Origin: CAKZML01 sp963823435
GTDB taxonomy: Bacteria > Pseudomonadota > Gammaproteobacteria > Steroidobacterales > BM003
Assembly: GCA_963823435.1 (NCBI GenBank)
Contig: CAWGLN010000006.1
Span: 1 to 64,000 of the forward strand
Length of the DNA stretch: 64,000 nucleotides
Direction: 5' to 3'
The translations under genes were made by a program, and so were the position numbers. The notes below the pieces were generated by a model. The model had not been told where the DNA came from. It ran no database searches and saw only the letters and a list, made by a program, of their open reading frames with translations. How positions within the stretch are numbered: the first letter of the stretch is position 1; each line of letters begins with the position of its first letter. This document shows, piece after piece, positions 57,301 to 64,000 of the stretch.

Positions 57301-58267
57301 GAACCCGCTTCCGGTCCCCGGGGGTGCCTGGGTTGGTAGCTTGAGCGCGGTTGGCGGCCAGTATATTGCGTTGGGTAGTAATGGCCTGATTTTCCACACT
57401 GCGGACCTCGCGACCTGGACCTTGCTGACCTCCGGTGATTTCACCGGCTTGCAGGATGTTACCTGGGGCGACAACCTGTTTGTGGCAGTGGGGAACAACA
57501 AGACGGTTCGCACCAGCCCGGATGGGATCTCCTGGACAACCCGTGCGAGTAATAATCCGGACTGGGCGTTATTCGGCGTTGCCTGGGGCGCTGGTCGGTA
57601 CGTAGCCGTGGGCGCTGGAGACAGCAACCAGGCATTGATCAGTACCGATGGTGTGACCTGGACGCCCCAAACGGTTGCCAGTGAGTTCCTGGTCCTGGAG
57701 AGCGTCGCATGGGGTGGCGGCCAGTTCGTCGCCGCGGGTGAAAACGGCGCGGTTTTCAGCAGCCCTGACGGCATCACCTGGACCGCCCAGAGCAACGGTA
57801 TAGTGGCTACTGACATTTTCTACGATATCAGCTCGAACGGTAGCCTGTTCGTGGCGGTGGGTTATTCAGACGCTGACCCCTATTACTCGGCGAACTTTAT
57901 CACCAGCCAGGACGGGATAACCTGGACACCCCAGTTGCTGCCCTATGATCAGGGGGCCCAGAGCGTTGCCTGGGGTAACGGTCGGTTTGTGGCCGTCGGA
58001 CACCAGGCCATCCTCACCAGCCTCGATGGACTGACCTGGACTGTGCAGCGCAATAGCATGGATCGGCTGACGCAAGTGACCTGGACCGGAACCCAATTCG
58101 TGGCAACCGGTGACATTGGCGGCGCCACTGTCCTCACCAGTCAAGACGGGGAGACCTGGACCAGCGAGCGGTCAGTCAGCGGTTTTTACCAGGGTGTCGC
58201 CTCGGACGGTAACCGGACGGTCTTTGTGACTGCCTGGGGAGGTATTGTCACCAACGATACGCTTTGA
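54351..58267 (+). CDS. Very large multi-domain lipoprotein (frameshifts)
   Basis: About 1300 residues once indels near 54550, 54702, 55168, 56228 and 57050 are corrected. Lipobox LSGC in the first 20 residues; a cadherin-like beta-sandwich (LGITGYQLEPSFSSSTFDYV, ATVTVNGVLVESDG, RTRTYTVS); a repeat starting YAVGGTVSGLTGTVTLQNN that recurs at about 56027 and 56278; a linker LARLLQSLDSD..PDN present twice; a PKD-like domain (APVAQAGPDQAVGVGSTVTL); an FN3 domain (PQGLQAVPGDSSVALSWDAV); and about ten propeller repeats (DVAWGNGQYVAVG, SDDGLTWS, and so on). It ends GGIVTNDTL. It should be a cell-surface lipoprotein. Function unknown. Confidence 0.8.
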
Positions 58268-58301
58268 AACTGTTGGCGCCGTTGTATCGGCTGACCGCGG
58301 A

Positions 58302-59342
58302 CTACTTCTCCGTGTTCGAGGGTCTTGCCGGAATACCGATGTGCACCAGGCCATACCCGGACAGGGTGATCTGCGGCACCGACATGCCGATGACATGGCC
58401 CGACCTGGTCGAGGTGATGACATGACGCTCATCGGTCAAGGGGTCCACCACTTCGCCAAGCACGTCGCCTTCCTTCACAGAATCTCCCGCCTTGCAGCTG
58501 GGAAAGAAGAAACCGCCCTGCTTCAAGGGCACACGAACCCAGGTGGATTTCTTGAATATCCTTGATTCCGGCACAAGCTCATGGGTTCCCTGCACCATGC
58601 CGAGGTACTGCATGACGTTCACGATACCGGTCACGCCCTGGGTGATCGGTTCTTCTTCGAACCTCAATGGTTCACCGGCTTCGTAAATGATGGTGAGTAC
58701 GCCTGCGTCCATGGCCTCTCTCCGCAGACTGCCCTGGGGACCGGCGCCACCGACGATGATGCCGACGCCAAAATTCCGCGCCAGCTCAAGGGCCTTGGCG
58801 TTCGTATCATCGACCCGGATTTGCGGCAGGTTGCTGCGGTGAAAGGACGCCGTATGCAGGTCTACCAACACGTCGCAACGCTTGATCACCTGCTCGAATA
58901 TGGCATAGGCCATTATCGAGGCGACGCTTCCCTGGCGATTGCCCGGAAAGTAGCGATTCAGATCACGCCGGTCGGGAAGGTAACGGTCGCCATTGCGAAA
59001 ACCATCGGCGTTTAATGTGGGTAACACAATCAGCATGCCCGCCATGGTGGCCGGGTCGGTCTGGAGGAATGCGCGCCTGGCTGACTCGACACCGTTCATC
59101 TCGTCGCCGTGAATGCCGGCGGTAACGCACAGGGTCGGGCCGGCGGTGAGGCCGCGGGCGACAAACACGGGAATATTCAGGTATGAACCTTCGAATGAAC
59201 GCTCCTGGATAAAGGAGTACTTGAGCTTCTCACCCGGCTGGATGGTTTGTCGGACCAGTTCCACTGCTCCCCATTCCTCGCCCTTGGCGACTGGAGTAGT
59301 CAGTACGGACAGGGTGGCAACGACAAGCAATAACTGTTTCAT
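58302..59342 (-). CDS. Succinylglutamate desuccinylase/aspartoacylase family protein, exported
   Basis: 346 residues, unbroken. A signal peptide (MKQLLLVVATLSVLTTPVAK), then the zinc-peptidase-like fold: VARGLTAGPTLCVTAGIHGD with the HGDE zinc ligands, MLIVLPTLNADGFRNGDRYL, PDRRDLNRYFPGN (zinc/substrate Arg), VLVDLHTASFHRSN with the third zinc His, and a C-terminal biotinyl-like barrel (KAGDSVKEGDVLGEVVDPL). The family deacylates amino acids or peptides; its zinc triad is intact. Its periplasmic location separates it from AstE. It converges on the large lipoprotein gene. Confidence 0.87.
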   Translation of the reverse strand: MKQLLLVVATLSVLTTPVAKGEEWGAVELVRQTIQPGEKLKYSFIQERSFEGSYLNIPVFVARGLTAGPTLCVTAGIHGDEMNGVESARRAFLQTDPATMAGMLIVLPTLNADGFRNGDRYLPDRRDLNRYFPGNRQGSVASIMAYAIFEQVIKRCDVLVDLHTASFHRSNLPQIRVDDTNAKALELARNFGVGIIVGGAGPQGSLRREAMDAGVLTIIYEAGEPLRFEEEPITQGVTGIVNVMQYLGMVQGTHELVPESRIFKKSTWVRVPLKQGGFFFPSCKAGDSVKEGDVLGEVVDPLTDERHVITSTRSGHVIGMSVPQITLSGYGLVHIGIPARPSNTEK

Positions 59343-59451
59343 GGGGACCCCGGGATGGGTTGCGGGGAACGGTTCCGGGCAGGGCGGGACGGAAGAAGGA
59401 AGCGCAATTCTACGCCCGCGTATTCGCGCTCACAATACCCCTTTCCCGCAA

Positions 59452-60468
59452 CTATTGGGCGTCTTCCTGACCCGGGAACTTTGACGGGCTTGAGCCGGTC
59501 CAGCGACGGAATGCCCGGGTGAAGTTTGCCTGGTCGGAAAACCCCAGCAGGTAGGCGACCTCAGCCAGGCTGTGCCGACCGTCCTCGATATAGGCCTTGG
59601 CCAGTGTTTCCCGGGTTTCCTCCAGCAGGGATTTGTAGGACGTGCCCTCGTTCTGCAAATCCCGACGCAGGGAGCTGATGCTGCGATTCAGCCGTTTGGC
59701 GATTTCGTCCTGACTCAGTTGGCCAGAGGGCAGACCCTGCTGAATCAGGTGCTGAACCCGGACGCTGGTGGTGGGCGAATCCAGTTTTCGCAGGTAGTGC
59801 TCCGAAATCTTGTCAATTTCCCGGGCAAGCTCCGGGTTGCCGTATTCGCTGGGTTTGTTGAAGGTCTTGTTGTCGATACGCATGCTGTCTCGCGGGGCAT
59901 CAAATTGCACTTCGCAGCCAAACACATCGCGGTAGCTTTTTGCCAGGCCAAAGTCGGCATGCGAGAGGGTGATCTTCAGGGGCAGAAAATCATTTCCGGC
60001 CACTGAGACCGGAATGCATTCATCAACAAGGCCAGCGTGCAGTCCCTGCCTTGCGGCGACGGCTGGATCGTTTGGTGGGGAAAACGCAGAAGGAGATCCG
60101 TGTAAGTGGCGCCGGGTGTCACCTCCAGTTCGGTGCCGGTGGTGACGGTCTTGTCGTAGCGACCGATACGCGCCACCGCGTCCGCGATGGATGTGCTGGC
60201 GAGCAGGGATTGACCCAGCGCATGGGTGATCGAGGGTCGAATAAAGCGGGCGACCGACAGGCCGAAGGTCGGGTCAGCTGTGAGTTCCACCAGCCTTGCC
60301 CACAAGCGGGTCGCCTGGGCGAGGGGAACCCTGGCCTCGTGTTTGATTGATATCCCCGACGTCCAGCCCGACATCGGCGAACACGGCATCCGCATTCAGC
60401 CCGCGCTCAGCCATGGCCATGCGGACGGCCACGCCGACACTGGCCAATGTGCTTGGTTCTCCTAGCAT
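59452..60468 (-). CDS. AraC-family transcriptional regulator with arabinose-binding-like N-terminus (frameshifts)
   Basis: About 339 residues. The N-terminal ligand-binding part (TLASVGVAVRMAMAERGLNA, ARVPLAQATRLWARLVELTA, DPTFGLSVARFIRPSITHAL) matches the Arabinose_bd type; frame changes near 60355 and 59995 must be corrected. The C-terminal HTH_18 domain is clear: LSQDEIAKRLNRSISSLRRD, LQNEGTSYKSLLEETRETLA, LAEVAYLLGFSDQANFTRAF, RRWTGSSPSKF. It should regulate the divergent gene at 60570 or the hydrolase gene downstream. Confidence 0.85.
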
Positions 60469-60569
60469 GCTTCAACCTTTGATCTGAATTGACAACGACT
60501 CGACCGGGGCGGACAAGAGCCCCGCAGCTCCAGTGGCTAGGATAGCGAAGCTTTCACTGGAGTAACACT

Positions 60570-60917
60570 ATGCAAAAGCAAGCTGTGCTGGAAGAGCTTT
60601 CCAAGCTCTCCCTGGTCCACCAGGTGGGTCAGGCTGCATTCTTGTGGTCCCGCACCAGCAGTTCCATCCTGGGCCTGACTGACAAGACCAAGCGACAACA
60701 GCTTCTGGGGGGGTTTTTGCACGTCGTGTGCGAAACCGCCAGGTTGTCGGCGGCCGAGACTGCGGCAGCTGCCTACGTTGTAGGGCTGCTCACCGGGAGT
60801 GATACGGACGCCATGTCTGCGGCGCGGAAAACCCTGTGTGCGACTCAGGATGAGCACCTGTTCCGGCAAGGCATGGAAGAAGCCACCCGAATCTTCGAGA
60901 GTGCCTGGCATCACTAG
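60570..60917 (+). CDS. Helical hypothetical protein
   Basis: 115 residues, mostly helical and soluble: MQKQAVLEELSKLSLVHQVG, SSSILGLTDKTKRQQLLGGF, LHVVCETARLSAAETAAAAY, DEHLFRQGMEEATRIFESAW. No signal peptide or TM. I do not recognise a family. It is divergent from the AraC gene with 101 bases between, so it is a candidate target of that regulator. The next gene starts 59 bases later in the same direction. Confidence 0.6.
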   Translation: MQKQAVLEELSKLSLVHQVGQAAFLWSRTSSSILGLTDKTKRQQLLGGFLHVVCETARLSAAETAAAAYVVGLLTGSDTDAMSAARKTLCATQDEHLFRQGMEEATRIFESAWHH

Positions 60918-60976
60918 TGACGCGGTGCCCGGGATATACACATGCCTGTGGGGCGCCCCTGGAGTGGAGAAAACCT

Positions 60977-61922
60977 ATGACGATGTACAGACTGGGGAAA
61001 ACGCCGGATCTGCAGACGGAAGCCGATGCGATCGCATGGCGCAAGATTGCCGAGGTGCTTCCGGCGGCCACCGATACCTTGATTCATGCCGTCTGGGGTC
61101 ATAAACCCAGCGCTGAAGCGGAACAGGATTTACCGACGTACACCCTGGCTGAGCGTTATATCAATTACCTGATTAAAGAGAGGTGCCTGGTGGAAGCACA
61201 AGCAAAGATTCGGGACATGGACGCAGGCCAGGAGACCCGGTTTATGCCCGGTCCGATACTAATGGAAGATTTCGCCGAGTTGATCTCGTCGGAGGTTCGA
61301 GGCAAATCCGGCGCCGCGTTCTACTCGGGCAGACTGGCTTTCCAGTCTCCGGCCAGGCTGTACATGCTGGGTGTAAATCCCGAGGGGTACCCTGAGGAAC
61401 ACGCAGACCAGACCGTGGGGCTGCACACCAACAAGGTCCTTTACGACGCGCCTGATAACTGGTCTGCCTATCGTGACGAATCATGGAGTGGTGCGCATGC
61501 GGGAAGCCTGCCAATGCAGTCCCGGGTCCTGGGCTTGCTGGAGACCCTCGGGCTGAATCCGGGAAAGGTTCCGGCCAGTAACCTGGTGTTCCAGAGATTT
61601 CTCAATGCGAATCAACTTGACGCGAATTTTGAGGAGCTGGCCGGGCAGTGCTGGTCATTTCATCAAAGTGTGATCAATCGTCTTGATGTGAAAGTGGTTC
61701 TTTGCTTTGGCAAGACCGCCGGCGACTGGATACGCGCGCGTATGGAGGCGCACGCTGAGGTCAGCCCGTTTGCCGATAAAAATCGGCGTGGCTGGACCGG
61801 CCGCGTATACCAAAGTCCCACTGGCTTGAGAGTGGTGGTGGCGACTCATCCCGGCCGTGCTGACTGGGGGGTGCCCGCAGCTGATCCAAGCCGAGCTGGT
61901 GCGGTGGGCGATGGAAGAGTAA
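60977..61922 (+). CDS. Uracil-DNA glycosylase-superfamily-like protein (one frameshift)
   Basis: About 315 residues from ATG 60977 (MTMYRLGKTPDLQTEADAIA). The central and C-terminal parts have the spacing of UDG-fold proteins: LYMLGVNPEGYPEEHADQTV, SNLVFQRFLNANQLDANFEE, VVLCFGKTAGDWIRARMEA and VVVATHPGRADW, where the final H is in the catalytic-His position. An indel in the G run at 61866-61871 hides the last 18 residues, which read PQLIQAELVRWAMEE to the stop at 61922. Function is a guess; it may be a DNA-repair-like protein or an unrelated family. Confidence 0.5.
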
Positions 61923-62094
61923 GGAGAAAATGCTTGTCAGGAGCAACGGGACAGGCTATTTACGACAGCACCAACAATAAATAAATCCCTGCCTGTCCAG
62001 GGCGGGGAGTGTCGAGTCTATCCTCACGCCATGCGTACATTGATGACCGGATTATAAACCAGGTACCGGTCGCGAGTTTCCGGGGGAAGTCTGA

Positions 62095-62844
62095 ATGAAC
62101 ATCCGCACTGTCCCTGTCCTGGCTCTCGCTTTCCTGTACGGTTGTGCGAGCACGCCCAAACTCCCCCACATCGCCAGCGGCGAACCCGTGTCCATCGTGG
62201 TTGTGATAAGCCCGAAATCCAACGGCGAAAACAGTTTCCAGAATGACGCCTTTGGCAGTGACGTCGGCAAGGGTGCCGGAAGTGGGGCGCTGGCCGGCGG
62301 TTTGTATGGCCTGAGTTGTGGACCGCTCCTGATTCTGTGCGTCCCGTTTGGCGCTGCTGTTGGCGCGATCGCCGGATCGGCGGGTGGCGCTGCCGCAAGC
62401 GTGGACGGTGTGTTGTCCAAGGAACAGGCTGATTTGCTGGTGGCCCGGCTGCTTCGTCTGAATGAGCAACGTGACCAACTGGCCGAGCTGGAATCCCATA
62501 TCACTGACCGTGCCGGCAGGTACTGGGATCTCAACACTGAGCATCCCACGCACGTTGTGAACGTGGAGGTGCAGGACCTGATTCTCGGGTCGACACATGG
62601 TGACCAGGTACGCAGCATTTTGCGGGTACTCGTCTCGGTCGGGAAGACCGGCGAACCTCCGGCCCGGACGACGTCAAAAAAGACGTCAAAGAAAAAGCCG
62701 AAGACCAAGCAGTACGAATATGTCGGCCCTTACGCAAGCGTGGCGGTATGGCTGGACGAGGACAGCGACTTTGTGGATACCAGTCTGAGCAGCGCCATTC
62801 AGCAGATTTCTACCCAGATCGTTTCCGACCTGGCCGTGAATTGA
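62095..62844 (+). CDS. Glycine-zipper lipoprotein
   Basis: 249 residues, unbroken. Signal peptide MNIRTVPVLALAFLYGCAST with lipobox LYGC (Cys17). A glycine-zipper segment (KGAGSGALAGGLYGLSCGPL, FGAAVGAIAGSAGGAAASVD) is followed by a helical region (LLVARLLRLNEQRDQLAELE), a beta part (VVNVEVQDLILGSTHGDQVR, SILRVLVSVGKTGE), a Lys-rich loop (TSKKTSKKKPKTKQ) and a C-terminal helix. It is probably attached to the outer membrane and inserted by the zipper. It belongs to a conserved family of unknown role, distinct from the glycine-zipper protein at the window start. Confidence 0.75.
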   Translation: MNIRTVPVLALAFLYGCASTPKLPHIASGEPVSIVVVISPKSNGENSFQNDAFGSDVGKGAGSGALAGGLYGLSCGPLLILCVPFGAAVGAIAGSAGGAAASVDGVLSKEQADLLVARLLRLNEQRDQLAELESHITDRAGRYWDLNTEHPTHVVNVEVQDLILGSTHGDQVRSILRVLVSVGKTGEPPARTTSKKTSKKKPKTKQYEYVGPYASVAVWLDEDSDFVDTSLSSAIQQISTQIVSDLAVN

Positions 62845-62911
62845 GGCGTAAAAAATCGGTTCGAGCCATGGCCGGTAACCAGGGCCCAGTTGACGGTCAG
62901 ATTGGGTTAAT

Positions 62912-62933
62912 TAAGGTTGCTGTCCCCCTAATT
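62912..62933. repeat. Dispersed repeat copy (GGTTGCTGTCCCCC)
   Basis: A 22-base exact inverted match to the unit at 47263-47284. It overlaps the end of the TRAP permease gene (stop at 62928), so the element may have supplied the stop codon. Confidence 0.65.
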
Positions 62934-64000
62934 GTTTCCCTGCGCACGGACTTTCTGGCTCATGTACACCACACCTACCACCAGCAGACCCAGGCCGTCA
63001 GTGAGCAGGGTGGGCCAGTAAAGCAGGACCGTGCCTGCCGCGAGCAGCAGCCACTCGAGCAGGTTGGTTCGCCGTATGAAGAAGCCCATGGTCAGGGCCG
63101 AGAAGGCGAGCGTACCCAGCACGGCCGAGAACATCGAGGACGCGATCTTGGCAGGCCTCGCCGACATCTCGGCGATGACCGCCCCGGACTCGACCATGCC
63201 GCCGCCGGTCACCGTCAGTTTCTTGATCACGCCGTCACGGCTGGCAGTGATCTCGCGGATCTCCTCACCGTCCATCACGGTCAGGATCGGGTCGCCCGTT
63301 TCCACCGTGTCGCCCGGGCCGCGCCTGGATGTCCAGGACCATCGCGCCCATGAATGTATCGTTCATCTCCGGCGCGGTCAGCGGTTTGCCCTCGAACAGG
63401 ATCTGCGGTGTGAAGGCGAACAGTATCGGCACCACGTACAGCAGCTTGGCGAATTTGAAGGCTGTCCACCCGGTCTTCCACGGGTCCGATCCGGCGATCG
63501 CTGCCCCCGCGTAGGCGGCCACGCAGACCGGCGGTGTGATGTTGGAGTCCTGGCTGAACCAGTAGACGATCATGTGCGCCGCAATCAGCACCACCCCGAG
63601 TTCCATCAGCGGGGGAACTGCCAGCACGGCGACGATCAGGTAGGCGGCGGTGACCGGCACGCCCATGCCCAGGATCAGCGAGGCGAGCGCGATCAGCACC
63701 AGCGCGAGCATCAGGTTACCGCCGGCGGCGGAGATGATGATTTCGGAAAACTTCAGACCGATTCCGGTCAGCGAAATGGTGCCGACGATGATCCCGATCA
63801 CGCCTACTGTGGCCCCGATTATCAGCGTGTTGCGGGCGCCATTCTGGATCGCTTCCCAGATTTCACGCGGTCCCATGCGGGTCTCCTTCCTGACCCAGCT
63901 GACCGCTATGCAGGACAGCGTCGCCCAGAACGCCGCGAAGCCGGGCGAATACCCCATCACCATCAAGACGGTGATGATCACCAGCGGCAGTGAGAAGTAC
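62928..64000 (-). CDS. TRAP transporter fused permease, C-terminal part with an extra biotinyl/lipoyl-like domain (partial, one frameshift)
   Basis: Runs off the right edge. It reads as the 12-TM (DctM) half of a fused TRAP permease: ITVLMVMGYSPGFAAFWATL, GVIGIIVGTISLTGIGLKFS, IISAAGGNLMLALVLIALAS, LILGMGVPVTAAYLIVAVLA, NITPPVCVAAYAGAAIAGSD. After an indel near 63318 it continues GDPILTVMDGEEIREITASR, DGVIKKLTVTGGGMVESGAV, a biotinyl/lipoyl-like beta-barrel, then two TMs (MFSAVLGTLAFSALTMGFFI, WLLLAAGTVLLYWPTLL). TRAP systems import carboxylates with a periplasmic binding protein. Confidence 0.82.

Noticed and set aside
1..64000. tRNA, rRNA, integrase, phage or toxin-antitoxin genes
   Set aside because: Looked for by eye in gaps and on both strands; none seen. 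A covariance-model scan would be decisive for RNAs.

Overview
The window is GC-rich, densely coded bacterial DNA. The best guess is an uncultured or marine/sediment gammaproteobacterium. Supporting this are YbiT, SstT and YadGH-type proteins, a GlyGly-CTERM-like C-terminus, TonB receptors, TPR-sulfotransferases and many proteins of the 'ELKRRN...TPEG + TolB/FlgO-like + TPR' type. No rRNA, tRNA, phage, integrase, CRISPR array or intact transposase was found. A striking number of genes are interrupted by single-base indels. Where I could place them by homology or by comparison with paralogs, nearly all fall at third codon positions, so I read most broken genes as consensus artefacts of a mixed-strain assembly rather than decayed genes.

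Layout. 0-5 kb: a glycine-zipper protein, a choice-of-anchor H-like surface protein, then two heavily frameshifted genes (a cyclic-2,3-diphosphoglycerate-synthetase-like GTPase and a serine/threonine symporter, sstT). 5-16.5 kb: ordinary housekeeping and accessory genes (two SDR oxidoreductases, a YadGH-type ABC exporter, DUF3224, DUF3185, TfoX-N and DUF1294 proteins, a spermidine-synthase-like protein, a sulfotransferase, a P1 self-cleaving peptidase, and a DUF11/CFIATAAYGS surface protein). 16.6-27.3 kb: five consecutive members of one paralogous family of membrane-anchored TolB/FlgO-like TPR proteins, interrupted only by a cupin-like gene on the other strand; the last three overlap stop-to-start. 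27.2-29 kb: ybiT. 29.5-38 kb: a TonB-dependent receptor followed by a methyltransferase, a small exported protein, two TPR-sulfotransferases and a second methyltransferase. 38-52.2 kb: four more copies of the TPR family (one at 38-39.8, a duplicated pair at 45.7-49, one at 50.6-52.2), mixed with an NlpC/P60 lipoprotein, a DUF6090-like protein, an outer-membrane transporter-like protein, a four-gene cluster ending in a DnaQ-like exonuclease, and lipoproteins. 52.4-64 kb: a phospholipase D-family lipoprotein, a very large multi-domain lipoprotein (54.35-58.27 kb), an aspartoacylase-family hydrolase, an AraC regulator, a UDG-like protein, a glycine-zipper lipoprotein and the C-terminal part of a fused TRAP permease running off the right edge.

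How the genes may work together. The dominant theme is the nine-copy TPR family. All copies share an N-terminal membrane anchor and a TolB/FlgO-like domain and differ in their TPR tails, which suggests a set of parallel envelope sensors or scaffolds with different partners. Six copies have a third transmembrane segment that should place the soluble part in the periplasm; three lack it and should face the cytoplasm. The second theme is the TonB receptor-methyltransferase-sulfotransferase cluster, which looks like a modification and uptake locus. A short dispersed repeat (core GGGGACAGCAACC) occurs at several intergenic points, including between the recently duplicated TPR pair.
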